Below are positions 55,481 to 64,000 of a stretch of 64,000 nt of DNA, one piece after another. How positions within the stretch are numbered: the stretch's first letter is position 1; every line of letters begins with the position of its first letter. Both the position numbers and the translations under genes were made by a program. This DNA comes from Streptomyces sp. NBC_00433 (GTDB taxonomy: Bacteria; Actinomycetota; Actinomycetes; Streptomycetales; Streptomycetaceae). The DNA lies in assembly GCA_036015235.1 (NCBI GenBank), contig CP107926.1, forward strand, positions 248,001-312,000, given 5' to 3'. A model generated the notes under the pieces. It worked only from the letters and a program-made list of their open reading frames with translations. It was not told where the DNA came from and searched no databases.

Positions 55481-58400
55481 GTGCCTTCACCGCCAACAGG
55501 CCCCGCCGCCACGGCCCGTGCACCGCATCGCACCCCCGGCACCGGCGACGGCTCCACCGTGCACGGGAGGATCAAGGACCAGGCCGCCCTGCGACCCGAC
55601 GCCCCCGCCCTGCGCACCATGGCCGGCGAGCGGCTGAGCTATGCCGAGCTGTGCCGGCGGGCCGCGGAGCTGGCCGGGCTCCTGCGGGAGGACGGGGTCG
55701 GTCCGGGCCACTACGTCGTCGTCCGCATGCGGCGGACACCCGGCTTCGTGGTCGCCCTGCTCGGCATCCTGGAGACGGGAGCCGCGTACATCGCGGTGGA
55801 CTGGAACTGGCCGGCCGCGCGGGTGCAGCAGATCATCGACACCTCGCGCGCCCACCTGCTGGCCGAGGACGGGGAGGGCCCCGGCTCTCCCCTGGTGCCC
55901 GCCACGGACCGCCGGCGCCTGTCACCCCACCGGCCGCCCCCCGCGGCACCGAAAGCGCCGCCGCCCGGCCGCGCCGCGGAAGCGACGCCCCAGGTCGACC
56001 GCGACGCGCCCTGCACCGTCTTCTTCACGTCGGGGAGCACCGGCGAGCCCAAGGGCTCGGTGACCGCGCACCGGGCGATCGTGCACCGCTTCGTGGACGT
56101 CTCCTACGCCGACTTCGGTCCCGGCCGGCTGGTCCTGCAGGCGGCCCCGGTGTGCTGGGACGCCATGACGATCGAGCTGTGGTCGGTGCTGATGAACGGC
56201 GGCACCTCGCTCCTCCTCGACCAGGAGCGCGTGGTGTCGCCCGACCTGCTGCGCGACCTCGTCCAGGGCGCGGGCCTGGACACCCTGTGGCTCACCGCCT
56301 CGCTGTTCAACGCGGTCGTCGACGACGACCCGCTGTGCCTCTCCGGCGTCCGCCAGGTCCTGACCGGCGGCGAGAAGCTGTCGCCCGAGCACATCGCCCG
56401 CTTCCGGGCGGCGCATCCCGCGGTCCGGCTGGTCAACGGCTACGGACCCGTCGAGACCGCGGTCTTCGCCACCACGTGGACCGTGGGCGACGACGACGCC
56501 GAGCGCTACGGCCAGATACCGCTCGGCACCCCGCTGCCCCACACCTCGGTCCACGTGCTGACCTCGCGGGGCACGCCCGCCGCACCGGGCGAGCGCGGCG
56601 AGATCTGCGTCGGGGGCCGCGGGCTCGCGCTCGGCTACCTGGCGCGTCCCGAGCTGACCGAGCAGTGCTTCGTCACCCTCGCCTCGGGCGAACGGGTCTA
56701 CCGGACGGGCGACACGGGCTGGTGGCATCCGGACGGCGTCCTGCTGTACGGGGGCCGGCGGGACCGGCAGGTCAAGATCCGCGGGCAGCGGGTGGAGCCG
56801 GAGGAGGTGGAGCGCTACCTCGAAGGCCTGGCCCCGGTGCGCCGGGCCCGGGTCGGCGTCGTGCGGGCACCCGACGGAAGGGCGCGGGACCTCGTGGCCC
56901 ACTGCGTCGCCCCGGACCTCCCGGACGCCGCGGAACTGATCGCGGCCTGCGCCCGCGACCTGCCGCCCTACCTGCGGCCCGGCCAGGTTCTGCTGCACGA
57001 CGCCTTCCCGCTGACCGCCTCGGGGAAGGTCGACGCGCGGGCGCTGGAGCAGCTGGCCCTGGCCGCGCGTCCGCGGCCCGGGACCGCGGCGCGGCCCAGG
57101 CCGGTCCCGGTCGACGGCCCGCTGGCCGCCGCGCTGGCCGAGCTCAGGGAACTGCTGTCCGTCGAGGTCGGGCCGGACGACGACCTCGTCGCGCTCGGGA
57201 TCGACTCCATCACCACGATGCGCCTGGTCAGCAGGCTGACGGTCAGGCACCTGGCCCGCGTCCCCTTCGGGGCCGTGCAGGAGCTGCGCACTCCTCGCGC
57301 GATCATCGCGCGGGCCGAGCCGGCCACCGCGCCCGGCGCCGGGCGGCCGCCCACCACCCAGGTCACCGACAGCCGTGTCGACCTGTGGCTGCGCGAGCAG
57401 TTCTCGCCCGGGGACCCGGCCCAGCTCATCGTCCGCTCCTTCGGCATCCGCCCCGCGGTGGACCGGCAGGCGCTCCGCACCGCACTCGACACGCTGACCG
57501 GCCGGCATCCCGCGCTGCGGACCGGCTACCGGATGCGCGGCGCCGCCGTCCACGCCGAGCCGCTGCCGGACCCGGCCGTCCCCGTCCGCGACGTCGCGTG
57601 CCCGCCACGAGGCGCGGACGTCCCCTGGGAAGCGCCGCGGGAGTGGCTGGCGCCGTTCGACCTGGCGCACGACGCTCCGGCGCGCTGTCTGGTGGCGCCG
57701 GTGCCCGGCGGCTCGCTGCTGACGCTCGTCATCCACCACATCGCCTACGACGGCTGGTCGGAACACGTCCTCCTCACCGAACTCGGCGCGGCGTACGACG
57801 CCGCCCGGACCGGCCGCGGCGGCTCGACCGGACCGCGCCCGGCGCGGGATCCGGTCCGCCCGGCTCCGCCCACCGCGCAGGAGAGGGAACGGTCACGGGC
57901 CCGGTGGCGCCGCTCGCTGGACGGGAGCCGGCCCCTGGACCTGCCCCCCGGCCGCGGCGACGCCGGCCGGCGGCTCGAGGAGATACGCCTGCCGGTGCCG
58001 GCCCCGGACGTGCGGCGGCTCCGCGAGAGCGCCGCCGCGGACCCGCACATCACCGCCCTCACCTGGTACGGCGTCGCCCTGCACCGGCTCACCGGCGAGG
58101 AGCGCTTCAGCGTGGGGTCGTACTTTGCCGGGCGGGACGGAGCCGACGAGAAGGCGATCGGCTACTTCGTCCGCCCGATGCCGGTGGCCCTCGACTTCCG
58201 GGGCGGCCCGCCGCGCGCCGCGGTGGCCGCCGCGGCCCGGCGCCGCTGGGCGGAGGCCGTCGCGGCACCGGTCCTGTCCCTGGACGACCTCGCGGACCTG
58301 GCCCCCCGCCCCTCCCGCTTCGGACTGCCGCCCGTCTTCCAGGCCGCGCTGGCCTTCCAGAACGCACCGGCCGGCGAACTCCGGCTGAGCGGGCACCGGG

Positions 58401-58594
58401 TGGAGCGGCTCGACGTCCCGCAGCCGGCGGCACCGCTGCCGCTGGCTCTGCAGATCTGGCCGCAACCGGACGGAGGCTGGGACGCCCGTGTGCAGGCGGA
58501 TCCCACTCTGGTCGACCGCGCGATCCTGCCGCGGCTCGCGGCCCACCTCGTGGACGAACTCCACCAACCGCCCGCGCACGACGCTCCCCGTTAG
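55481..58594 (+). CDS. NRPS A-PCP-C, valine-like specificity
   Basis: A 1037-residue NRPS. Adenylation: about 25-525, with FFTSGSTGEPKG, GGEKLS, NGYGPVETAV, YRTGD, VKIRGQRVEPEEVE and Lys516. Carrier: about 545-610, Ser576 in LGIDSITTM. C-terminal condensation domain: about 625-1030, intact HHIAYDGWS (His752-His753). The code by alignment is D227 A228 I231 W270 L294 G296 G320 V328 F329 K516, eight of ten identical to the valine code DAFWLGGTFK. With no upstream condensation domain it looks like a loading or early module. Its terminal C domain may use the PCP that opens the NRPS at 50845 as acceptor. GTG start with GAGGAG eight bases upstream. Confidence 0.91.
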   Translation: MPSPPTGPAATARAPHRTPGTGDGSTVHGRIKDQAALRPDAPALRTMAGERLSYAELCRRAAELAGLLREDGVGPGHYVVVRMRRTPGFVVALLGILETGAAYIAVDWNWPAARVQQIIDTSRAHLLAEDGEGPGSPLVPATDRRRLSPHRPPPAAPKAPPPGRAAEATPQVDRDAPCTVFFTSGSTGEPKGSVTAHRAIVHRFVDVSYADFGPGRLVLQAAPVCWDAMTIELWSVLMNGGTSLLLDQERVVSPDLLRDLVQGAGLDTLWLTASLFNAVVDDDPLCLSGVRQVLTGGEKLSPEHIARFRAAHPAVRLVNGYGPVETAVFATTWTVGDDDAERYGQIPLGTPLPHTSVHVLTSRGTPAAPGERGEICVGGRGLALGYLARPELTEQCFVTLASGERVYRTGDTGWWHPDGVLLYGGRRDRQVKIRGQRVEPEEVERYLEGLAPVRRARVGVVRAPDGRARDLVAHCVAPDLPDAAELIAACARDLPPYLRPGQVLLHDAFPLTASGKVDARALEQLALAARPRPGTAARPRPVPVDGPLAAALAELRELLSVEVGPDDDLVALGIDSITTMRLVSRLTVRHLARVPFGAVQELRTPRAIIARAEPATAPGAGRPPTTQVTDSRVDLWLREQFSPGDPAQLIVRSFGIRPAVDRQALRTALDTLTGRHPALRTGYRMRGAAVHAEPLPDPAVPVRDVACPPRGADVPWEAPREWLAPFDLAHDAPARCLVAPVPGGSLLTLVIHHIAYDGWSEHVLLTELGAAYDAARTGRGGSTGPRPARDPVRPAPPTAQERERSRARWRRSLDGSRPLDLPPGRGDAGRRLEEIRLPVPAPDVRRLRESAAADPHITALTWYGVALHRLTGEERFSVGSYFAGRDGADEKAIGYFVRPMPVALDFRGGPPRAAVAAAARRRWAEAVAAPVLSLDDLADLAPRPSRFGLPPVFQAALAFQNAPAGELRLSGHRVERLDVPQPAAPLPLALQIWPQPDGGWDARVQADPTLVDRAILPRLAAHLVDELHQPPAHDAPR

Positions 58595-58606
58595 GAAGGA
58601 AAACCC

Positions 58607-60454
58607 GTGGCCGGAAGTCCGTCTGACCCAACGCACCGCCTCGACCTCCTGCTGGCCGATCGGCTCCTGCGCGATCCTGGCCGCCCCGCCCTGGTGGAGG
58701 GCTCCCGCACCTGGACCGCGGGCGAGGTCCACCAGCGGGCCGGCAGCGTGGCCCGTGCGCTGCGGGCGCACGGAGTGCTGCCCGGCGACCGGGTGGCCGT
58801 CCGCATGGAGCGGTCGGCCGAATCCGTCATCGGCCTGCTGGCGGTGGTCCTGGCCGGAGCGGCCCACGTGGCCGTCGACGTCAACGACCCGGTGGAGCGG
58901 GTCGTCTTCATGCTGGAGGACTGCCGGCCCCGGGTCCTGCTGACGCGGGCCGACCAGCTCGGTCCGCTGGGCGGTGTGCCGGGCGTCGAGGCGCTCACCT
59001 TCGAGGAGGCGGAGCGGGAGGGCGCCTCCCTGCCGGACGCCCCGCGGCCGGCAGGCGCGGATGCGGCGGACGAGCCGGCGATCGCCATCTACACCTCGGG
59101 GTCCACCGGACGCCCGAAGGCCTCCCTGGTCAGCCATCGCGCCATCACCGCCCGCCTGGCCTCGCTGCAGGGCAGCCATCCCCTCGGCGAGGACGACCGG
59201 ATGGTCCACCACACCGCGTACAGCTTCGACATGTTCCTCATCGAGGTGTACTGGCCGCTGCTGAACGGCTGCGCCGTGGTGATCGCCGAACCCGGCCGGC
59301 ACCGCGACGGCGACTATCTGGGCGAGCTGATCCGGCACCACCGCGTCACCACCTTCTACTGCGTGGTCTCGCTCCTGGAGCTCTTCCTGCTGGCGCAGCC
59401 ACCGGACCGGCTCTTCCCCGCCCTGCGCCAGGTGCTGACCGGCGGCGAGCCGCTGAGCCCCGCGCTGGTGCGCGCCTTCCACCGGCAGGTCACCGCGACG
59501 CTCACCAACCTCTACGGTCCGAGCGAGTGCACCGTCTACTGCACGGCTTGGCGCTGCCCGCCGGACCCCGGCCTGGAGACCGTGCTCATCGGTCGGGCGA
59601 TCGAGGAGACGCCGCTGTGGATTCTCGACGAGGCCGGAGACCCGGTGCCCCAAGGCGAGCCCGGCGAGCTGTACATCGGCGGCGCCGGTGTGGCCCTCGG
59701 GTACCTGAACCGGCCCGAGCTGACACAGGAGCGCTTCCTTCCCGACCGCCTGGGCGGCTCCGGCGGCCGGCTCTACCGTTCGGGGGACCTGGTACGCGAA
59801 CTCCCCGAGGGCGAACTGGAGTTCCTCGGCCGGCTGGACGACCAGGTGAAGGTCCGGGGGGTCCGGATAGAGCTCGGCGAGATCGAGGCCACCGCGCAGC
59901 GGTCCGCGGCGGTCCGGCAGGCCGCGGTGGTCGCCCAGGGGACGGGGAACGCGGCGCAGCTCGTCGCCTTCGTGGTCCCCGCCGACGGCGCCTCCGCGGA
60001 CCCGGTGGAATTCGCCGCGCGGCTGCGCGCCGAGCTGGGCGCCACGCTGCCCGCGTCCATGGTCCCGGCGGTCTCGCTGGTCGGGGAGCTGCCGCTGACG
60101 AAGAACGGCAAGCTGGACCGCCGGGCGCTGTCCGAGCGGGCCGGGTCGGTGCTCCCGGCCACCAGCGCGGGCAGGGAACCGCCGGCCGGCGCACTGGAGA
60201 CGACAGTCGCGGACATCTGGTCCCGCGTCCTGGAGGTGCCCGCGGTCGGGCGGCCCGACGACTTCTTCGACGTCGGCGGGACCTCGCTCAAGGTGATCCA
60301 GGTGGTACGCGGCCTCCAGGAGCGGCTGGGGATCGAGGTGCCCGTGCGGCTGCTCTTCCACCAGCCCACGCTTGCCGGGTTCTCCTCGCTGCTGCGGGAG
60401 CACATCCGTTCCGTCTCCGTCGGCCCCGCGGGCCCCGCACCCACCGAGGACTGA
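58607..60454 (+). CDS. NRPS A-PCP didomain, unusual specificity code
   Basis: A 615-residue didomain. Adenylation about 15-510: IYTSGSTGRPKAS, GGEPLS, NLYGPSECTV, LYRSGDLVR, KVRGVRIELGE and Lys502. Carrier about 530-600, Ser560 in FFDVGGTSLKV. The code read by alignment is D208 M209 I212 Y251 L277 G279 L302 V310 Y311 K502 (DMIYLGLVYK), which I cannot match to a known residue. The A3 motif has PKAS instead of PKGV. It sits directly upstream of the aminomutase and ligase genes, so a non-standard amino acid from those enzymes is a reasonable guess. GTG start with AGGAAGGA upstream. Confidence 0.9.
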   Translation: MAGSPSDPTHRLDLLLADRLLRDPGRPALVEGSRTWTAGEVHQRAGSVARALRAHGVLPGDRVAVRMERSAESVIGLLAVVLAGAAHVAVDVNDPVERVVFMLEDCRPRVLLTRADQLGPLGGVPGVEALTFEEAEREGASLPDAPRPAGADAADEPAIAIYTSGSTGRPKASLVSHRAITARLASLQGSHPLGEDDRMVHHTAYSFDMFLIEVYWPLLNGCAVVIAEPGRHRDGDYLGELIRHHRVTTFYCVVSLLELFLLAQPPDRLFPALRQVLTGGEPLSPALVRAFHRQVTATLTNLYGPSECTVYCTAWRCPPDPGLETVLIGRAIEETPLWILDEAGDPVPQGEPGELYIGGAGVALGYLNRPELTQERFLPDRLGGSGGRLYRSGDLVRELPEGELEFLGRLDDQVKVRGVRIELGEIEATAQRSAAVRQAAVVAQGTGNAAQLVAFVVPADGASADPVEFAARLRAELGATLPASMVPAVSLVGELPLTKNGKLDRRALSERAGSVLPATSAGREPPAGALETTVADIWSRVLEVPAVGRPDDFFDVGGTSLKVIQVVRGLQERLGIEVPVRLLFHQPTLAGFSSLLREHIRSVSVGPAGPAPTED

Positions 60455-60460
60455 CCATCC

Positions 60461-61873
60461 GTGACCGCATCAGCATCCGCATCCGCGTCCGTGGCCCAGC
60501 CGTACACGTATCGCAGCACCGCGCTCGAGGAGCCGGACTGGCGCCGCTTCCCCGGGTGGCGCAAGGTGACCGGGGCCGAGTGGGAATCGCCGGCCTGGCA
60601 GCGCAGGAACAGCGTCCGGAGCCTGCGGCAACTCCGCTCGGTGCTGGGTGACACGGTGGGGGACGCCTTCTTCACGGACCTGCGGCGCGACCAGTCAGAA
60701 CGGGCCACGATGTCCCTGCTGGTCACGCCGCAGATGCTCAACACCATGGCCAGGCATGCGCCCGTCCGGGGCCCCGGCAGCCTCACCGAGGCCTTCTACG
60801 AGGACGCGGTCCGGCGCTACATGCTCCCCCTGTTCTCGGACCGCCGCGCGGACTGGCCGTCGCATCCGATGGCCCAGCGGGACTCGCTGCACGAGCAGGA
60901 GATGTGGGCCGTCGAGGGGCTGACGCACCGCTACCCGACCAAGGTGCTGGCCGAGCTCAACTCCACCTGCCCGCAGTACTGCGGGCACTGCACCCGGATG
61001 GACCTGGTGGGGGCATCCACCCGCCAGGTCGACAAGCGCAGGTTCGGGGAGAAGCCCCGCGACCGCATGGAAAGCATCTTCGGCTACCTCCGGCGGCACC
61101 CCGAGATCAGGGACGTCGTGGTGTCCGGCGGCGACGTGGCCAACCTGCCCTGGCCGCGGGTGGAGTGGTTCGTCGAGCACCTGCTGGGCATCCCCAGCAT
61201 CCGCGACATCAGGCTCGCCTCCAAGTCCCTGGTCGGCCTGCCCCAGCACTGGCTCGACAGCGAGGTGCTGACCGGACTGGAGCGGATCGCGAAGATCGCG
61301 ACCGACCGCGGTGTGCAGATCGCCCTGCACACGCACGCCAACACCGCGGCCTCGATCACCCCCCTGGTGGCCCGCGCCGCACGCGCGGTGCTGGCCACCG
61401 GACTCCGCGACGTACGCAACCAGGGCGTCCTGCTGCGCGGCGTCAACGGGACGATGGCGGAGATCCTGGACCTCTGCTTCGCGCTGCTCGACGGGGCCGG
61501 CGTCATGCCCTACTACTTCTACCAGTGCGACATGATCCCCTTCAGCGAGCACTGGCGGCTCGCCGTGTGGGAGGCCCAGGACCTGCAGGACCAGATCATG
61601 GGCTACCTGCCGGGATTCGCCACGCCGCGGATCGTGTGCGACGTGCCCTACGCCGGTAAGCGCTGGGTGCACCAGGCCGTCGGCTACGACCGCCGCACCG
61701 GGGTCTCCCGGTGGGCCAAGAACTACCGCACCCCCATCGAGGAGGCGGAGTCCCCGTCGCCGGAGCCGCACTACCCCTTCTACGACCCCATCCACACCCT
61801 GCCGCCGGAAGGGCAGCAGTGGTGGTGCAACCGATCCGCGACTCCCCCCGCATTCCCGAAAGGAGGCGAGTGA
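60461..61873 (+). CDS. Lysine/arginine 2,3-aminomutase-family radical SAM enzyme
   Basis: A 470-residue KamA-family protein. The radical SAM cluster is Cys170, Cys174 and Cys177 in CPQYCGHC. The PLP-binding Lys is most likely Lys400 in DVPYAGKRWV. The two Asp positions that bind the side-chain amine in lysine 2,3-aminomutase appear kept: Asp357 in YQCDM and Asp394 in VCDVP. A basic substrate (lysine, arginine or ornithine) giving a beta-amino acid is therefore more likely than glutamate. It starts with GTG six bases after the A-PCP gene and overlaps the ligase gene, so the three are made together. Confidence 0.9.
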   Translation: MTASASASASVAQPYTYRSTALEEPDWRRFPGWRKVTGAEWESPAWQRRNSVRSLRQLRSVLGDTVGDAFFTDLRRDQSERATMSLLVTPQMLNTMARHAPVRGPGSLTEAFYEDAVRRYMLPLFSDRRADWPSHPMAQRDSLHEQEMWAVEGLTHRYPTKVLAELNSTCPQYCGHCTRMDLVGASTRQVDKRRFGEKPRDRMESIFGYLRRHPEIRDVVVSGGDVANLPWPRVEWFVEHLLGIPSIRDIRLASKSLVGLPQHWLDSEVLTGLERIAKIATDRGVQIALHTHANTAASITPLVARAARAVLATGLRDVRNQGVLLRGVNGTMAEILDLCFALLDGAGVMPYYFYQCDMIPFSEHWRLAVWEAQDLQDQIMGYLPGFATPRIVCDVPYAGKRWVHQAVGYDRRTGVSRWAKNYRTPIEEAESPSPEPHYPFYDPIHTLPPEGQQWWCNRSATPPAFPKGGE

Positions 61874-63078
61874 CCCTCGTGCGAAAAGAACCCCGGATAC
61901 GTTCCTTCCGTGATCTGAGCGAAGAACCGGAACACATCGGCCTTCCGGTGGTCACGCTCTTCAGCGGCGGGCTGGACAGCTCCTACCTGCTGTACCGCCT
62001 GCGCCAGATCGGCTTCTGCGACATCCACGCGGTCAGCGTGGACCTCGGGGACGAGGAGACCTCCGAGGAGAAGCAGCGGACAGCCGCCCACCTCGGGGTG
62101 CGGCTGCACATCCTGGACGGCAGGAAGCAGTTCGCGGAGGAGTACGTCAGACCGGCGATCGCCGCCCAGGCGATGTACATCAACACCCACCCGATCAGCT
62201 CCTCGCTCAGCAGGCCGCTGATAGCGAGCATGGCCATGGAGGTCGCCGCCGCCATCGGCGCCCGCACTCTCCTGCACACCGCCAACCGGTCGCAGAACAC
62301 CCTGCGCAGGCTCAACGGGGCACTGCAACTCCTCGGTTTCCCGGGGAACTTCGGCAGCCCCTACGATCTCGAACCGGTGGACCGCGAGGTGAAGATCGAG
62401 GAGCTCAGAGCGATCGGCCTGCACCGCTTCTCGCAGCGGACCGTGAGCGTCGACTCCAACTTGTGGTGCCGGGAGTTCGAGTCCGGCGACCTGGACGATC
62501 CGGAGAACCACCCGGTCCCCGAGCACCTGTACCGCTGGACGTCGGTCGGCAGCGCCGCGCCGCCCGAGACCGTCCGCATCGCTTTCGAAGCCGGGGCTCC
62601 GACCGGTGTCAACGGACGCGACCTGCCGATCGCCGATCTGGTCACCGAACTCAATCTCCTCGCGGGAGCGCACGGCATCGGCCGCTTCAGCGGCCTCGAG
62701 CACCTCGCCCAGGGCGTGAAGGTGCTGGAGATACGCGAGATGCCGGCTGCCGCCCTGCTCCTGCGGACAGCGCGCCACCTGGAGACCGCCGTCCTGGAGG
62801 CCGAGACCATCCGCGAGAAGATCCACCTCGAACAGATCTGGACCCGCGAGGCGCTGGAGGGGCGGTGGTTCGGTGAACTGCGCCGGGCCAGCCAGAGCTT
62901 CGTCGAGAGCTGCACCGCTCGGGTGACCGGTTCGGTCACCTGGAAACTGGCCGCCGGTACGGCGGAGACCACCGCGATCCGCGCCGACGAGCCACGCTAC
63001 ATCAGGAGCCGGGAGGAGTGGGAGCGCCGCTCGATAGCGCAGGAGTCACCCGCTCCCCGGTCGTACATCGCCTACTGA
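61870..63078 (+). CDS. Argininosuccinate-synthase-like PP-loop ligase
   Basis: A 402-residue ATP pyrophosphatase resembling ArgG. The PP-loop is FSGGLDSSYLLYRL (residues 31-44). Further ArgG-like segments are KQFAEEYVRPAIAAQAMYINTHPISSSLSRPLIA, LHTANRSQNTLRRL (ArgG usually has GCTGKGNDQVRF), VSVDSNLWCREFESGDLDDPENHP and VKVLEIREMPAA. The fold and order match ArgG, but the citrulline/aspartate-site loop HGCTGKGNDQ is altered, so this is probably not the housekeeping enzyme. It may join an amine to a carboxyl, ureido or guanidino group on a pathway intermediate. The GTG overlaps the aminomutase stop and has a near-perfect ribosome-binding site. Confidence 0.85.
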   Translation: MTLVRKEPRIRSFRDLSEEPEHIGLPVVTLFSGGLDSSYLLYRLRQIGFCDIHAVSVDLGDEETSEEKQRTAAHLGVRLHILDGRKQFAEEYVRPAIAAQAMYINTHPISSSLSRPLIASMAMEVAAAIGARTLLHTANRSQNTLRRLNGALQLLGFPGNFGSPYDLEPVDREVKIEELRAIGLHRFSQRTVSVDSNLWCREFESGDLDDPENHPVPEHLYRWTSVGSAAPPETVRIAFEAGAPTGVNGRDLPIADLVTELNLLAGAHGIGRFSGLEHLAQGVKVLEIREMPAAALLLRTARHLETAVLEAETIREKIHLEQIWTREALEGRWFGELRRASQSFVESCTARVTGSVTWKLAAGTAETTAIRADEPRYIRSREEWERRSIAQESPAPRSYIAY

Positions 63079-63098
63079 ACGGCCTCCAGCTCCGAGGT

Positions 63099-63128
63099 GG
63101 ACGGCCACCTGCGTGGATGCCGCCGTCC
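63099..63128 (+). terminator. Inverted repeat at the right end of the cluster
   Basis: GGACGGC at 63099-63105 pairs with GCCGTCC at 63122-63128, 20 bp past the last biosynthetic gene. The 16-nt loop is long, so this is a weak call. Confidence 0.3.
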
Positions 63129-63216
63129 GCACGGCCGCCACGGGCGCGAGGGTGGTCAGGGGGGCGGTAGTCGCGGGCTGCCCGGCGGAGGGCGGCGGCC
63201 GTGTACCGGGCCGTGG

Positions 63217-64000
63217 TCACGTTGACGACGGCGTCCTGGCAGTCGGTGAGGGCACGGGTGAGGGCGGCCTGTTCGGTGCTGTCGACGTCCAAGCGCCGGC
63301 GCCGAAGTCATCCGGCCGGGTGGTGTGCGACAGCTCCGCCACGGGCTCCAGGTCCCAGCGCCCTGTGGTCCGCACGTAGTGGAGGATCACCGAGGCCAGC
63401 GCCAGGACGAGAAGCGGTCCGAAAACCCACGGATGCCTGGCCATCTCCACCGGCAGGTAGCGGTAGGACACCAGCAGCGCGACGAAGACCGTCGCACCGC
63501 CGGCGATCAGCCGCGACGCCGACCAGTCCCAACCGCGGTCGAGCGCGCGCATCGCCGCCTCGACGGTGAGTGCGAACACCACGCCGGCGACGAGGTCCAC
63601 GCCGTAGTGGTAACCGAATCCCAGCGTGGCCCCGAGCGTGGCAACCAGCCAGAACGCGCCGGCGGCCCGCAGGATCCGCGGACCCTTGCGCGAGTGGATG
63701 AAGATCGTGGTCGCCCATGCCGTGTGCAGGCTGGGCATGCAGTTGCGCGGGGTGATCCCGTCGAACGCTATCCGGTGCGGGGGCCTGATCGGTGTCGGCG
63801 TGTCCGGCCACAGGTTGGCCACCGCCCAGTGGCCGCCGTCGGCGCCGAAGGCGAAAACCGGGCCGACCACCGGGAAGATCATGTACACGGCTGGCCCGAG
63901 CAGGCCGATGACCAGGAACGTACGCACCAGATGGTGACCCGGGAAGCGGCGCTCCACCCCCACATTGCGCAACTGGTACAGCGCGACGATGGCCGCTGCC
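63217..64000 (-). CDS. PAP2-superfamily membrane phosphatase (5' end outside window)
   Basis: Open to the right edge of the window, so the N-terminus is missing; 260 codons are visible. It has several membrane helices (FLVIGLLGPAVYMIFPVVGPVFAFG, AAGAFWLVATLGATLGFGYHYG, VFVALLVSYRYLP, LLVLALASVILHYV). The acid-phosphatase motifs are CMPSLHTAWA and GYHYGVDLVAGVV, as in the inositol-phosphotransferase/AUR1-like branch. A Pro/Ser-rich tail ends the protein. It converges on the biosynthetic cluster and is probably outside it. Confidence 0.85.
   Translation of the reverse strand, partial: AAAIVALYQLRNVGVERRFPGHHLVRTFLVIGLLGPAVYMIFPVVGPVFAFGADGGHWAVANLWPDTPTPIRPPHRIAFDGITPRNCMPSLHTAWATTIFIHSRKGPRILRAAGAFWLVATLGATLGFGYHYGVDLVAGVVFALTVEAAMRALDRGWDWSASRLIAGGATVFVALLVSYRYLPVEMARHPWVFGPLLVLALASVILHYVRTTGRWDLEPVAELSHTTRPDDFGAGAWTSTAPNRPPSPVPSPTARTPSST

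Overview
The window is very GC-rich actinomycete DNA with strong third-position GC bias, GTG starts and ATGA/GTGA gene overlaps. Its content (methylmalonyl-CoA mutase locus, secreted plant-cell-wall enzymes with CBM2/CBM13 modules, a StrR-type regulator and a large PKS/NRPS cluster) points to Streptomyces or a close relative in Streptomycetaceae. I see no rRNA, tRNA or CRISPR array.

Region 1 (1-11,200, housekeeping and accessory): end of an MFS exporter, an SRPBCC protein, metE behind a cobalamin riboswitch, the divergent operon mutA-mutB-meaB, and an MBL-fold hydrolase with a TetR regulator. B12-independent methionine synthase and B12-dependent mutase sit back to back.

Region 2 (11,200-25,300, plant polysaccharide island plus insertions): a PL9 pectate lyase with CBM2, a decayed CE8 pectinesterase, a CE1-type esterase with a ricin (CBM13) domain, a truncated second copy of that esterase, and a GH59 galactocerebrosidase-like enzyme with a ricin domain. 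Palindromes centred on AGCGCT lie upstream of three of these, which suggests one LacI-type regulon. Between them lie a small secreted protein, a two-gene ABC exporter and a SpoIIE-type phosphatase.

Region 3 (25,300-63,100, about 38 kb): a hybrid trans-AT PKS/NRPS gene cluster that I cannot match to a known product. The leftward genes are NRPS (PCP-C-A-PCP), MFS exporter, PKS (KS-KR-ACP, KR apparently dead), discrete acyltransferase and P450; then, beyond a rightward StrR-type activator and a transposase-derived gene, thioesterase, KS-ACP, C-PCP-E, methyltransferase, free PCP, a stand-alone adenylation domain interrupted by a methyltransferase (cysteine-like code), a second thioesterase, a FAD oxidoreductase and a Tet(M)/OtrA-type ribosomal protection GTPase. 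The rightward operon holds a third thioesterase, A-PCP-C (valine-like code), A-PCP, a lysine-2,3-aminomutase-family radical SAM enzyme and an argininosuccinate-synthase-like ligase.

How the cluster may work (inference): the two operons diverge from a 346-bp region holding a perfect StrR/NovG-type site, so the activator at 41,847 probably switches on both. Similar two-helix ends suggest the order NRPS, then KS-KR-ACP, then KS-ACP, with C-PCP-E and the cysteine/methylation set acting later or in trans. The discrete AT supplies malonyl units. Building blocks look like a branched aliphatic residue, an ornithine-like basic residue, a possible beta-amino acid from the aminomutase, and methylated cysteine. 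The ribosomal protection gene suggests that the product inhibits translation. No MbtH, phosphopantetheinyl transferase or integrated thioesterase domain is visible. A PAP2 phosphatase runs off the right edge.
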